DNA of 26,283 bases from CANDYO01 sp049653745 (lineage in GTDB: Bacteria; Pseudomonadota; Alphaproteobacteria; Rickettsiales; CANDYO01), in assembly GCA_049653745.1 (NCBI GenBank), contig JBASGW010000077.1:1-26283 (forward strand), in the 5' to 3' direction. Below are positions 14,782-23,072 of this stretch, one piece after another. Position 1 is the stretch's first letter; every line of letters begins with the position of its first letter. A program made the translations under genes and the position numbers. The notes beneath the pieces were generated by a model. It was not told the DNA's origin, did no database searches, and saw only the letters and a program-made list of their open reading frames with translations.

Positions 14782-15426
14782 TTATAAATGGCTTATTACT
14801 GCCTTAGATATAATGTCTTCTTTTTCTTCAGCATTAAATTTTACTAATTTGTCTTTATAGTACTCTAACAAAGGAGCTGTAGATTCATAAAATACTTTCA
14901 AGCGATTAACTATCACTTCTTTAGAATCATCATCCCTTTTATTAAATTCTTTAGAACCACATTTATCACATATTCCTGGAACTTTCGTACTTAGGAAAAA
15001 TTCATTATATGTTTCTCCACATCCTAAACAGGTATATCTACCTGTAATTCTTTTTATTATAGTATCTTCAGATACTTCAAAATATAAAACCTTATCTATT
15101 TGAGTTTTATACTTTGATAAAATAACATCTAAAGCTTTTGCTTGCTCTAGACTTCTAGGATAACCGTCTAAAATTATAGAGCTATTATTGTCTTGATTTT
15201 TAAGAAAAAAATCATCAATTAACGCATTTACAATTTCATCAGAAACTAAAAAGCCTTTAGCTATTGTAGCTTTTACTTTTTTACCTATCTCATTATTTTG
15301 TTCAACGCAAGACCTTAAAAGATTTCCTGTTGAAACAGTTATACACCCCTTAGACTTTACCAAAACTGCTGCTTGAGTTCCTTTTCCCGATCCTGGAGCA
15401 CCTAAAAATAGGTAGTTCTTTTTCAT
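14782..15426 (-). CDS. adk: Adenylate kinase, zinc-type LID
   Basis: Cytosolic phosphotransferase interconverting ATP plus AMP with two ADP. 214 residues. P-loop GAPGSGKGT at 9-17; AMP-site DGYPRSLEQ at 87-95; the LID carries four cysteines (Cys133, Cys136, Cys153, Cys156) that should bind structural zinc, unlike the E. coli enzyme but as remembered for Rickettsia and Gram-positive bacteria. The usual STGD motif after the P-loop domain reads STGN (Asn35), a conservative change at a generally conserved Asp. Its ATG directly abuts the secY stop, so the two are translationally coupled. Confidence 0.97.
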   Translation of the reverse strand: MKKNYLFLGAPGSGKGTQAAVLVKSKGCITVSTGNLLRSCVEQNNEIGKKVKATIAKGFLVSDEIVNALIDDFFLKNQDNNSSIILDGYPRSLEQAKALDVILSKYKTQIDKVLYFEVSEDTIIKRITGRYTCLGCGETYNEFFLSTKVPGICDKCGSKEFNKRDDDSKEVIVNRLKVFYESTAPLLEYYKDKLVKFNAEEKEDIISKAVISHL

Positions 15427-16761
15427 TTACTTTCCCTTATTAAACTTTTTTAATAAGCCTTGATATTGTTGAGCAAATAAATGTGTTTGTATCTGATTAA
15501 TTGTATCCATCACTACGTTAACTACAATTAGTATACTTGTTCCACCAAGATAGAAAGGCACTGAATAATGTGCAACTAATAACTCAGGAAGAATACAAAT
15601 CAATGATAAATATGCTGCCCCTATCACTGTTAGTCTGGTTAGTAAATAATCAAAATAAGTTGCTGTGTTATTACCTGGACGTTTACCTGGTATAAAACCA
15701 CCATATTTCTTTAAGTTTTCTGCTGTTTCTTCTGGATTAAAAATAATCGCCGTATAGAAAAATGAGAAAAATACAATTAATAGAATATATAATATCAAAT
15801 ATAATGGCTTTCCATGCCCTAAATGCAATACCATCATTTCAAAAATGCCACCTTCAGATACTTTATCTTTGGCAAAATTAGCAATAGTAAGAGGAAATAA
15901 CAGCAACGAGCTAGCAAATATAGGAGGAATAACGCCAGACGTATTAATTTTTATTGGAATATGACTAGTATCACCTTCATAAATTTTATTACCTACTTGT
16001 CTGCGAGGATATTGTACAGGAACCTTTCTGTATGACCTTTCAACAAATACTATAACCGCAATTAAGCCTACACATATAAGAACTAATACTAATACTAATA
16101 ATATTGACATGGCTCCAGTGCGACCTAATTCAAACATAGCCGCTACAGAGCTTGGTAGCCCAGCAACTATACCAGAAAATATAATCAACGACGTGCCATT
16201 ACCAATTCCTCTAGCTGTTATTTGCTCTCCCATCCACATTAAGAAACAAGTGCCGGAAGTTAAAGTTGTGATAGCAGTAAGCTTAAAGAACCAACCTGGA
16301 TCATTAACTAAATCACCAGAAATTGTATGCATTGATTCTAAACCTGCAGATATTCCATATGACTGGAATATGGCCAATATCATTGTGAGGCAGCGCGTAT
16401 ATTGATTTACTTTTCTTCTACCTGACTCACCTTCTTTTTTAAGCAATTCTAACGGCTTATGAATAACTGAAAGAATTTGCATTATAATTGAAGCGGTAAT
16501 ATAAGGAGTAATACCTAAAGCGAACACAGCCATTCTTCCAAGAGAACCGCCTGATAGCATATTAAACATTCCTAATATACCACCAGAGTTTTGCTGCGTT
16601 AATTCTTGTAATACTACTGAATTAATTCCAGGAACAGGTATATATGAACCTAAGCGAAAGACTATAAGCGCTAGTAAAGTAAATATTATTTTATTTTTTA
16701 AATCATCAGCTTTATCTAAAGCGCCTAAAGCTGATATTTTAGTTTTTGCTAATTTACTCAT
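15427..16761 (-). CDS. secY: Preprotein translocase channel subunit SecY
   Basis: Membrane pore through which SecA pushes unfolded precursors and into which membrane proteins are inserted. 444 residues with about ten hydrophobic helices, the first after a charged N-terminus (FTLLALIVFRLGSYIPVPGI). The plug-region GGSLGRMAVFALGITPYI, the cytosolic YPRRQVGNK loop and the FIPGKRPGNNTATYF loop that contacts SecA and the ribosome are all present. It lies 44 bp after rplO and abuts adk, the usual spc-operon position. Confidence 0.98.
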   Translation of the reverse strand: MSKLAKTKISALGALDKADDLKNKIIFTLLALIVFRLGSYIPVPGINSVVLQELTQQNSGGILGMFNMLSGGSLGRMAVFALGITPYITASIIMQILSVIHKPLELLKKEGESGRRKVNQYTRCLTMILAIFQSYGISAGLESMHTISGDLVNDPGWFFKLTAITTLTSGTCFLMWMGEQITARGIGNGTSLIIFSGIVAGLPSSVAAMFELGRTGAMSILLVLVLVLICVGLIAVIVFVERSYRKVPVQYPRRQVGNKIYEGDTSHIPIKINTSGVIPPIFASSLLLFPLTIANFAKDKVSEGGIFEMMVLHLGHGKPLYLILYILLIVFFSFFYTAIIFNPEETAENLKKYGGFIPGKRPGNNTATYFDYLLTRLTVIGAAYLSLICILPELLVAHYSVPFYLGGTSILIVVNVVMDTINQIQTHLFAQQYQGLLKKFNKGK

Positions 16762-16805
16762 TATTACTTATAAAATTAGTTGATATTAAAAAAAACAAGA
16801 AGTTA

Positions 16806-17279
16806 TTAAACTTCTTGCTCTACTGATGGCAATACAACTTTACCACCGTTTTTATTGATAATTTCAATTGCTTTTTCAGAAGCAAAATCAACTTCAATTA
16901 TTGTAGCATGGCTAAATTCACCTTTAGCTAACAACTTTAGTGGTAAATAGAATTTTTTAATAATTCCTTTTTCAATAAGATTTTCTTTGGTTATTTTTTT
17001 AGCATCAAGCTTGCCAGCTTTAATGAATTTATCTAAATCTCCCAAATTGATTATATTGAATTCTACTCTATTTATAGAATTAAAACCTCTTTTAGGCAAT
17101 CTTCTATAAATGGGCATTTGCCCACCTTCAAATCCTTTAATCGCTACACCAGATCTAGCTCTTTGACCTTTGTGACCTTTACCAGCAGTTTTACCTAAAC
17201 CAGAACCAGTACCACGACCTACGCGTTTAGAATCTTTTTTAGCACCTGGTTGCGCAAATAATGTATTTAATTTCATCAT
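16806..17279 (-). CDS. rplO: 50S ribosomal protein L15
   Basis: Late-assembly large-subunit protein that binds 23S rRNA. 157 residues. The glycine- and basic-rich N-terminus (KDSKRVGRGTGSGLGKTAG, then GHKGQRARSG) and GFEGGQMPIYRRLPKRGF are diagnostic; the C-terminal globular part ends KVVLPSVEQEV. Two adjacent ATG codons start it; AAGG is 8 bases before the first, which is used here. It is 11 bp after rpmD. Confidence 0.96.
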   Translation of the reverse strand: MMKLNTLFAQPGAKKDSKRVGRGTGSGLGKTAGKGHKGQRARSGVAIKGFEGGQMPIYRRLPKRGFNSINRVEFNIINLGDLDKFIKAGKLDAKKITKENLIEKGIIKKFYLPLKLLAKGEFSHATIIEVDFASEKAIEIINKNGGKVVLPSVEQEV

Positions 17280-17290
17280 CTTTTTAGCCT

Positions 17291-17497
17291 TTATGAATGT
17301 TCTACTTTAAGCAAGTGTTTAACTTTTGTGACCATACCCATAACATCTGGTGTCTCTACTAAAGTACGAGAACGACCTATTTTATTTAGTCCCAGACCTA
17401 TCAGAGTGCTTCTCTGAGAACTTTCTTTCCCTATAGGACTTCCAGTTTGAGTAACTGTAACAAACTTTTTTTTATGGTCGGTTTCTTTTTTAACCAT
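17291..17497 (-). CDS. rpmD: 50S ribosomal protein L30
   Basis: Small large-subunit protein, 68 residues including a short charged N-terminal extension. VTQTGSPIGKESSQRSTLIG followed by LGLNKIGRSRTLVETPDVMG is the L30 fold signature. It sits between rpsE (46-bp gap) and rplO, its normal place in the spc operon. Confidence 0.96.
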   Translation of the reverse strand: MVKKETDHKKKFVTVTQTGSPIGKESSQRSTLIGLGLNKIGRSRTLVETPDVMGMVTKVKHLLKVEHS

Positions 17498-17543
17498 GCC
17501 TTATTCCCCAAAATTAACTTACTAAAAAATTTAAATAACTGAT

Positions 17544-18080
17544 CTATTCAGCTTTAGCTTTACGCTGACCATAAACTTCACTAACTTTTTTATTACGTCT
17601 TTCAGCAACTTGTTTAGGTGAAGATAACCTAGTTAAAGCATCAAAAGTTGCTCCAACCATATTATGCACATTTGATGAACCTAGTGATTTAGCAACCACG
17701 TCATGTAATCCTAACATTTCAAATACTGCACGCATAGAACCACCAGCAATGATTCCAGTACCAGCTGGAGCTGATCTAAGTAAAACTCTACCTGCGCCAG
17801 AATGACCTACTATGTCATGATGAATAGTACGACTTTCTTTAAGACTTACTTTTACCATATTTTTCTTAGCAGCTTGAGAAGCTTTAGTTTTTGCTTCCAT
17901 CACTTCTTTTGCTTTACCCAGGCCGTAACCCACTTGTCCTTTGCCATTACCGGCTACTACTACTACTGAAAATCCAAATCTTCTACCACCTTTAACAACT
18001 TTGGCTACTCTTCTTACAGAAACGAGTATTTCCTTGTGCTCAGATTCATTATTTGTATTTTCGTTATTACGTGCTACCAT
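17544..18080 (-). CDS. rpsE: 30S ribosomal protein S5
   Basis: Small-subunit protein affecting decoding accuracy and the mRNA helicase path. 178 residues: an N-terminal double-strand RNA-binding fold with RVAKVVKGGRRFGFSVVVV, then VGYGLGKAKEV, and a C-terminal domain with SAPAGTGIIAGGSMRAVFE and the GSSNVHNMVGATFDAL stretch. The charged tail reads VYGQRKAKAE. It starts 26 bp after rplR. Confidence 0.97.
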   Translation of the reverse strand: MVARNNENTNNESEHKEILVSVRRVAKVVKGGRRFGFSVVVVAGNGKGQVGYGLGKAKEVMEAKTKASQAAKKNMVKVSLKESRTIHHDIVGHSGAGRVLLRSAPAGTGIIAGGSMRAVFEMLGLHDVVAKSLGSSNVHNMVGATFDALTRLSSPKQVAERRNKKVSEVYGQRKAKAE

Positions 18081-18106
18081 ACTATGTTTTACCTATAATA
18101 ATTTAT

Positions 18107-18469
18107 TTAAAATGATAATGCTTCACGCGCAGCATCAGCCAAGGCTTTAACTTTACCATGATAAAGTTTATCTCCACGATCAAAAATAACTTCGCTAATA
18201 CCTGCTTTTTTAGCATTAGCACCAACAAGTTTACCAACCTTGATAGCTGCATCAATATTAGAGGTTTTCTTTAGGTCTTTTAGATCTGCACTTAAAGTTG
18301 ATGCAGAAGCAAGAGTTATACCTTTAATGTCATCTATGACTTGAGCATAAATATGACCATTAGAACAAAAAACACTTAATCTTGGTCTATCATTACGCCT
18401 TTGTCTTAATTTATAGCGTACGCGGCTAGCTAATTTAACTTTGCGTTCTTTTTTATTTAAACTACTCAT
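18107..18469 (-). CDS. rplR: 50S ribosomal protein L18
   Basis: Binds 5S rRNA together with L5 and bridges it to 23S rRNA. 120 residues with the basic N-terminal tail (KERKVKLASRVRYKLRQR), RPRLSVFCSNGHIYAQVIDD, and the FDRGDKLYHGKVKALADAAR end typical of L18. It is 11 bp after rplF. Confidence 0.97.
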   Translation of the reverse strand: MSSLNKKERKVKLASRVRYKLRQRRNDRPRLSVFCSNGHIYAQVIDDIKGITLASASTLSADLKDLKKTSNIDAAIKVGKLVGANAKKAGISEVIFDRGDKLYHGKVKALADAAREALSF

Positions 18470-18480
18470 AAACTATCTAC

Positions 18481-19020
18481 CTATTTTTTCTTCCCAACTT
18501 TACGAACAATAACTTCATCAGAATATTTAACGCCTTTTCCTTTATAAGGTTCTGGCTTTCTTAATGATCTAATCAAAGCTGCAACTTCACCAACTAATTG
18601 CTTATCATGTCCAAATATATCTATTTGAGTTGGCTTAGGGCATTTAATTTCAATACCCTTAGGTATAATAAATTTAATATCATGGCTAAACCCTAAAAAT
18701 ATAGTAAGTATGTTACCACTAACTGCCGCTTTATAACCAACACCATTTATTTCTAAAACTTTAGTAAAGCCTGTAGAAACACCAACAATCATATTGTTAA
18801 TTAGCGTTCTTGATAATCCCCACATTGCTCGATCTTTTTTGTCTTCTCCTTTAGGAGTTACCAAAATCTTTGATTCAGTCTTATCATAATTAATGATAAC
18901 CTTACGATTAAATGGATAGTTAAGATTACCAAGTTTACCCGCAACTTCAATATTATCATCAGATAAGTTTATTGTAATTCCTGCTGGCACTACAATAGGC
19001 TGTTTTCCAATACGTGACAT
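18481..19020 (-). CDS. rplF: 50S ribosomal protein L6
   Basis: Binds 23S rRNA near the sarcin-ricin loop and the factor-binding site. 179 residues starting SRIGKQPIVVPAG after Met, and containing NGVGYKAAVSGN and the C-terminal KPEPYKGKGVKY signature. The ATG at 19018-19020 is used because it gives the family opening and has AGAGGAAA upstream; an in-frame ATG 21 codons earlier would overlap rpsH and is rejected. It is 13 bp after rpsH. Confidence 0.97.
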   Translation of the reverse strand: MSRIGKQPIVVPAGITINLSDDNIEVAGKLGNLNYPFNRKVIINYDKTESKILVTPKGEDKKDRAMWGLSRTLINNMIVGVSTGFTKVLEINGVGYKAAVSGNILTIFLGFSHDIKFIIPKGIEIKCPKPTQIDIFGHDKQLVGEVAALIRSLRKPEPYKGKGVKYSDEVIVRKVGKKK

Positions 19021-19033
19021 AGTAACTTTCCTC

Positions 19034-19438
19034 TTAGAACACTGTACATAATACTTCACCACCAACATTGTGATGAATAGCATTTTTGTCTGAAATAACG
19101 CCTTTAGGAGTAGATATAACTGTAACTCCTAAACCGTTACAAAATTTATTTTCTTTCAAATCTTGAATTGAATAATATCTTCTTCTTCCAGGCTTTGAAA
19201 TACGTGTTATTGATTTAATAACCCCAGAATTTTGAAAATATTTTAATTTAATATTCAATATTTGAATATTTTGACGAATTTCTTCTTTAGTAAAAGAAGA
19301 AATATAACCTTCTTCTTTTAAAACTTTTAATACAGCTTCATGTAAATTAGAATATGGAGCAGCAACCTGAGCTAAACGCGCAGCTTGTCCGTTTCTAATT
19401 CTAGTTAACATATCTGCTAAAGGATCACTATGTGACAT
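19034..19438 (-). CDS. rpsH: 30S ribosomal protein S8
   Basis: Primary 16S rRNA-binding protein; in E. coli it also represses the spc operon by binding its mRNA near rplE. 134 residues: DPLADMLTRIRNGQAAR, SRISKPGRRRYYS and the C-terminal STPKGVISDKNAIHHNVGGE are family hallmarks. It is 15 bp after rpsN. Confidence 0.97.
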   Translation of the reverse strand: MSHSDPLADMLTRIRNGQAARLAQVAAPYSNLHEAVLKVLKEEGYISSFTKEEIRQNIQILNIKLKYFQNSGVIKSITRISKPGRRRYYSIQDLKENKFCNGLGVTVISTPKGVISDKNAIHHNVGGEVLCTVF

Positions 19439-19453
19439 AATATATAACTCCTA

Positions 19454-19759
19454 CTACCAACTCGCCTTGATTACACCTGGCAATTTACCAGATGAAGCAA
19501 GCTCTCGCAACATATTTCTACAAAGACCAAAGAAGCTGTAATTACCTCTAGGTCTACCAGTTAATGAACATCTATTTCTAACTCTTACTCTAGAAGCGTT
19601 CCTAGGTAATTTTGCTAGTTTTTGTACAGCAACAAACCTTTCTTCGATCGGTAAATCTTTATTATAAATGACTTGTTTCAGAGCAACTCTTTTTGGTCTT
19701 GCTCTTAATTCTTTTGCTATTCTTTTTTTGTTTTTATCAATTGCACTTACTTTTGCCAT
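19454..19759 (-). CDS. rpsN: 30S ribosomal protein S14, zinc-free long form
   Basis: Small-subunit head protein. 101 residues, the long form without the CXXC zinc pairs of the short type. RNRCSLTGRPRGNYSFFGL and the end SSGKLPGVIKASW are diagnostic. It lies 22 bp after rplE and 15 bp before rpsH. Confidence 0.97.
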   Translation of the reverse strand: MAKVSAIDKNKKRIAKELRARPKRVALKQVIYNKDLPIEERFVAVQKLAKLPRNASRVRVRNRCSLTGRPRGNYSFFGLCRNMLRELASSGKLPGVIKASW

Positions 19760-19781
19760 ATCTAAAGCACCTAAATCGAAG

Positions 19782-20318
19782 TTAATTAAACGGAAAGTTT
19801 AAACCTGAAAGAAGACTTTTTGCTTCCTTATCGGTTTTTGCAGTAGTTACAACTGTAATATCCATACCGCGGATTGTATCTATTTTATCATAATTTATTT
19901 CAGGAAAAACTATTTGTTCTTTTATTCCAAATGAGAAATTTCCGTTTCCATCACAATTTTTTATAGTATAGGGTCTTAAGTCTCTACATCTTGGTAAAGC
20001 AATAAGAATTAGACGCTCTAAAAACTCATACATTCTTTTGCCACGCAAAGTAACTTTACAACCGATAGGCATCTCTTCTCTGGTTTTGAAAGCAGCATTT
20101 GCTTTTCTAGCCTTACAAATAATTGGCTTTTGACCAGAAATTAGAGTTAAATCATTAACTGCATTATTAATAATTTTGCTATCTTTTACAGCTTCGCCTA
20201 CACCCATATTGATACAAATTTTAGAAATCTTAGGAATTTCCATTTTGTTCTTATAGTTGAATTCTGTCTGTAATTTTTTTATCACTGTGTTTTTATACAG
20301 TACTTCAAAACGATCCAT
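19782..20318 (-). CDS. rplE: 50S ribosomal protein L5
   Basis: Binds 5S rRNA and contacts the P-site tRNA. 178 residues: PKISKICINMGVGEA, LTLISGQKPIICKARKANA, GCKVTLRGKRMYEFLERL and the FPEINYDKIDTIRGMDITVV block match L5 closely. AGAGGAAAA is close before the ATG. Unusually for this cluster, 105 bp with inverted repeats separate it from rplX. Confidence 0.97.
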   Translation of the reverse strand: MDRFEVLYKNTVIKKLQTEFNYKNKMEIPKISKICINMGVGEAVKDSKIINNAVNDLTLISGQKPIICKARKANAAFKTREEMPIGCKVTLRGKRMYEFLERLILIALPRCRDLRPYTIKNCDGNGNFSFGIKEQIVFPEINYDKIDTIRGMDITVVTTAKTDKEAKSLLSGLNFPFN

Positions 20319-20423
20319 TAGTTTTCCTCTTCAAGTTTTGAAAAAACTTCTTCATTTATTATTTTATAACTACTTTTTTAAAACAAATTTATTTGTCTTA
20401 AACTGGTTAGTATTTAGTTAATA
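20319..20423. other. 105-bp rplX-rplE gap with inverted repeats
   Basis: Three inverted repeats lie in or at the edge of this gap: AAGTTTT-GAA-AAAACTT (20333-20349), just upstream of the rplE ribosome site; ACAAATTTATTTGT (6-bp arms, near 20384-20397); and the perfect palindrome GTTAATATTAAC (20417-20428), overlapping the rplX stop. A TATAAA box is present on the minus strand without a convincing -35. The gap could be a processing or translational control site; no gene is visible. Confidence 0.55.
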
Positions 20424-20750
20424 TTAACTTATTACTTCACCAGATTTTTTTGCCACTCTTACTTTTGTTCCATCTTCTAGAACTTTAAAGGAAATCTTAG
20501 TAGCAACTTTCTTTATAGGATCTAAGTAAGCAATATTAGAAATTTGTATTTTTGCTTCTTTTTCAATAATACCACCAGCAGAAGCTTTTGTTGGCTTCTG
20601 ATGTTTTTTTACTATATTGATACCTGAAACCGTAGCACGGTTTTCACTAGGAAACATTCTTACTATTTTTCCTGTCTTCCCTTTATCTTTTCCAGTAACT
20701 ACTATTACTTCATCACCTTTTTTTAATTTATGTTTCATATTTTTTACCAT
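20424..20750 (-). CDS. rplX: 50S ribosomal protein L24
   Basis: One of the two assembly-initiating large-subunit proteins. 108 residues: the KOW motif LKKGDEVIVVTGKDKGKTGK near the N-terminus, then VSGINIVKKHQKPT and GGIIEKEAKIQISN. The ATG at 20748-20750 begins 2 bp after the rplN stop and may be reinitiated from it. An ATG four codons later (20736-20738, MKHKLKKG) is an alternative that matches the family opening equally well; neither has a clear ribosome site. Confidence 0.95.
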   Translation of the reverse strand: MVKNMKHKLKKGDEVIVVTGKDKGKTGKIVRMFPSENRATVSGINIVKKHQKPTKASAGGIIEKEAKIQISNIAYLDPIKKVATKISFKVLEDGTKVRVAKKSGEVIS

Positions 20751-20752
20751 TA

Positions 20753-21121
20753 CTACAATACTTCAGGAGCCAAAGAGATAATTTTAGCAAAGTTCTTAGC
20801 ACGTAATTCACGACTAACAGGTCCAAAAACACGAGTACCTACGGTCTCACCTTGTTTATTGATTAAAACAACTGCATTTTTATCGAACTTAACATAGCTA
20901 CCATCACTACGACGTTTCTCTTTTGCTAATCTTACGATTACTGCACGATATTTTTCACCCTTCTTAACTTTTCCTCTAGGAACAGCAGATTTTACTGACA
21001 CAACAATAATATCACCTACAGTCGCAACTGTTCGATGAGTGCCGCCTAAAACCTTTATACATTGTACTTCTTTTGCTCCAGAATTATCAGCTACTTCTAA
21101 CCTTGTTTGCATCTGTATCAT
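20753..21121 (-). CDS. rplN: 50S ribosomal protein L14
   Basis: Large-subunit protein at the subunit interface (contacts 16S rRNA). 122 residues starting MIQMQTRLEVADNSGAKEV, with VGDIIVVSVKSAVPRGKVKKG, RAVIVRLAKEKRR and the C-terminal FGPVSRELRAKNFAKIISLA, all typical. It is 33 bp after rpsQ and 2 bp before rplX. Confidence 0.98.
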   Translation of the reverse strand: MIQMQTRLEVADNSGAKEVQCIKVLGGTHRTVATVGDIIVVSVKSAVPRGKVKKGEKYRAVIVRLAKEKRRSDGSYVKFDKNAVVLINKQGETVGTRVFGPVSRELRAKNFAKIISLAPEVL

Positions 21122-21154
21122 TATCTTATTCCTTCACTTTGACTTTTATATCGC

Positions 21155-21385
21155 TTATGCGTAAATCACATGCCATTTTTTTGTTTTTGAAATAGGCTTA
21201 GATTCAATAATCTTAACTTCTTCACCCAATTTAAATCTATTTTCTGGATCATGAGCAGCATATTTTTTAAAATCACTAACTGTTTTACCATATTTAGGAT
21301 GCGAATATCTTCTACTAACTTTAACAATTCTAGTTTGATCAACTTTATCGCTGACAACTATTCCCTGCAAGATTTTCTTAGGCAT
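21155..21385 (-). CDS. rpsQ: 30S ribosomal protein S17
   Basis: Primary 16S rRNA-binding protein. 76 residues: GIVVSDKVDQTRIVKVSRR, HPKYGKTV and the oligonucleotide-binding-fold end LGEEVKIIESKPISKTKKW. The ATG at 21383-21385 (MPKKILQG) is preferred because the G-rich GGGGGA precedes it and it gives the usual opening; an ATG four codons upstream would lengthen the overlap with rpmC. As called, it overlaps rpmC by 8 bp. Confidence 0.96.
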   Translation of the reverse strand: MPKKILQGIVVSDKVDQTRIVKVSRRYSHPKYGKTVSDFKKYAAHDPENRFKLGEEVKIIESKPISKTKKWHVIYA

Positions 21386-21590
21386 TATTTCCCCCATTTG
21401 ATGAAGAAGACATCATATTAATGAAAGTTTTAATTCTTGCAATAGTTCTTTTTACTAAAGTAACTCTTGCTGTATTTAATAAACCGCCATTAACTTTTTG
21501 AAATCTTAAATTAAATAATTCTTTCTTAAAATTACCTAACAACATCTCTAATTCATTTGTTGACTTGCCTTTTAATTCAGTACTTTTCAT
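21378..21590 (-). CDS. rpmC: 50S ribosomal protein L29
   Basis: Exit-tunnel protein that helps dock the signal recognition particle and trigger factor. 70 residues forming a helical hairpin: ELKGKSTNELEMLLGNFKKE, then LFNLRFQK and VKRTIARIKTFIN. The ATG at 21588-21590 is chosen because TGGAG lies just upstream; the TTG four codons earlier is part of that site. It starts 2 bp after rplP and overlaps rpsQ. Confidence 0.95.
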   Translation of the reverse strand: MKSTELKGKSTNELEMLLGNFKKELFNLRFQKVNGGLLNTARVTLVKRTIARIKTFINMMSSSSNGGNNA

Positions 21591-21592
21591 TG

Positions 21593-22006
21593 TTAACTCC
21601 AAACACGTTTAACAAATTTAGTTTTAATTGGTAATTTTGCGCTTCCTTTTTCAAAGGCTGTGCGAGCTACATCTTCTGGAATACCATCTAATTCAAAAAG
21701 AATCTTTCCAGGTTTAACTCTACATGCCCAATATTCAGGAGCTCCCTTTCCTTTACCCATCCTAACCTCTGCAGGCTTTGATGACACAGGAACATCTGGG
21801 AAAATTTTAATCCACAATTTACCTTGACGCTTAATAAATCTTGTAATAACTCTTCTTGCCGCTTCGATTTGCCTTGCGGTTACTCTCTCTGGCTCTAAAG
21901 CTTTTAATCCATAATTACCAAAAGCCAAACTAAAGCCAGACTTTGCACAACCATGAATTCTCCCTTTATGGGCTTTACGAAATTTCGTTTTCTTTGGACT
22001 TAACAT
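21593..22006 (-). CDS. rplP: 50S ribosomal protein L16
   Basis: Large-subunit protein near the A and P sites that organises 23S rRNA. 137 residues: MLSPKKTKFRKAHKGRIHG, LKALEPERVTARQIEAARR, KIFPDVPVSSKPAEVRMGKG and the PEYWACRVKPGKILFELDG block identify it. It is 29 bp after rpsC and 2 bp before rpmC. Confidence 0.98.
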   Translation of the reverse strand: MLSPKKTKFRKAHKGRIHGCAKSGFSLAFGNYGLKALEPERVTARQIEAARRVITRFIKRQGKLWIKIFPDVPVSSKPAEVRMGKGKGAPEYWACRVKPGKILFELDGIPEDVARTAFEKGSAKLPIKTKFVKRVWS

Positions 22007-22035
22007 AAGTTAAAACCTTTTAAATTAAATTTTTA

Positions 22036-22689
22036 TTATATATGTTTGCTATCAACTGATTCTTTTGCTACAGAATCACCTTTATAGATCCAAACTTTTA
22101 CACCTATAACACCATAAGTAGTGTTAGCTCTCGCGATACCATACTCGATATTAGCTCTCAAAGTATGAAGAGGAACTCTTCCCTCACGGTACCACTCGGT
22201 TCTTGCGATCTCTGCACCACCTAAACGCCCTGCACAATTAATTCTAATTCCCAGAGCACCAAATCTAAGTGCTGATTGCATCGATTTTTTCATTGCACGT
22301 CTGAATGAAACGCGCTTTTCTAATTGTTGAGCTACAGACTCCGCTACTAATACTGCATTAGTTTCAGGCTTTCTAACTTCAACGATATTTAAATGTATAT
22401 CACAGTTTGATAGTTTAGTTAAGTGACTTTTTATTTTTTCTATATCACCTCCCTTACGTCCTATCACCACGCCAGGTTTTGCTGTATGAATTGTAATAAC
22501 AATTTTTTTAACTAAGCGTTCAATTTCAACTCTGCTAATACCAGCTTGAGCTAAAGACTTTTTGATATAATCTCTAATTTTTAGATCTTCATGAAGCTGA
22601 GTAGCATATTCTTTTTCTGCATACCATATAGATTCACTTTGCTGATTTATACCTATTCTAAAGCCAATTGGATTTACTTTTTGACCCAT
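22036..22689 (-). CDS. rpsC: 30S ribosomal protein S3
   Basis: Small-subunit head protein at the mRNA entry site. 217 residues: MGQKVNPIGFRIGI, the KH domain with KPGVVIGRKGGDIEKI (the GxxG loop is GRKG), and the C-terminal domain with RRAMKKSMQSALRFGALGIR, SGRLGGAEIAR-type sequence (here AGRLGGAEIARTEWYREGR) and GVKVWIYKGD. It is 3 bp after rplV. Confidence 0.98.
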   Translation of the reverse strand: MGQKVNPIGFRIGINQQSESIWYAEKEYATQLHEDLKIRDYIKKSLAQAGISRVEIERLVKKIVITIHTAKPGVVIGRKGGDIEKIKSHLTKLSNCDIHLNIVEVRKPETNAVLVAESVAQQLEKRVSFRRAMKKSMQSALRFGALGIRINCAGRLGGAEIARTEWYREGRVPLHTLRANIEYGIARANTTYGVIGVKVWIYKGDSVAKESVDSKHI

Positions 22690-22692
22690 GAA

Positions 22693-23064
22693 CTATTTCT
22701 CCTTAACTTCAATTAACTTAATTGACAAATGACTGAAGGGCTTTTTAATTCTAAAACCTCTTCCTCTAGCTCTAGGGCTAAAACGCTTCATTACCAACGC
22801 CTTACCCACCAAAACTTCTGCAATAAACAAATTGTCAATATCTAAGTTATGATTGTTTTCTGCATTAGCTACAGCAGATTGTAAACATTTCAAAACATCT
22901 TTCGCTATACGCTTCTTTGAAAATGACAATTGCATCAATGCATTATTCACATGTAAATTTCTAATCATACCCGCAACTAAACCTAATTTACGAGAACTAA
23001 CTCTTAAGTTATTTGCATGTGCACTAGAAAATTTAAACATATCAAGATCTTTTTCTGCTTTCAT
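22693..23064 (-). CDS. rplV: 50S ribosomal protein L22
   Basis: Lines the nascent-chain exit tunnel. 123 residues: RVSSRKLGLVAGMIRNLHV, LKCLQSAVANAENNHNLDID, the tunnel hairpin KRFSPRARGRGFRIKKPFSH and the end LSIKLIEVKEK. The ATG at 23062-23064 is called; a GTG at 23071-23073 in the same frame overlaps the rpsS TAG (TAGTG) and would give a coupled start three codons earlier. Neither has a strong ribosome site, so the exact start is uncertain. Confidence 0.94.
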   Translation of the reverse strand: MKAEKDLDMFKFSSAHANNLRVSSRKLGLVAGMIRNLHVNNALMQLSFSKKRIAKDVLKCLQSAVANAENNHNLDIDNLFIAEVLVGKALVMKRFSPRARGRGFRIKKPFSHLSIKLIEVKEK

Positions 23065-23072
23065 AATTACCA

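Noticed and set aside
19021..19083. Upstream ATG extending rplF by 21 residues
   Set aside because: It would overlap rpsH, and the MSRIGKQP start has a good ribosome site and matches the family.
20319..20423. Internal promoter before rplE
   Set aside because: A TATAAA box exists on the minus strand but no acceptable -35 lies 15-19 bp upstream.
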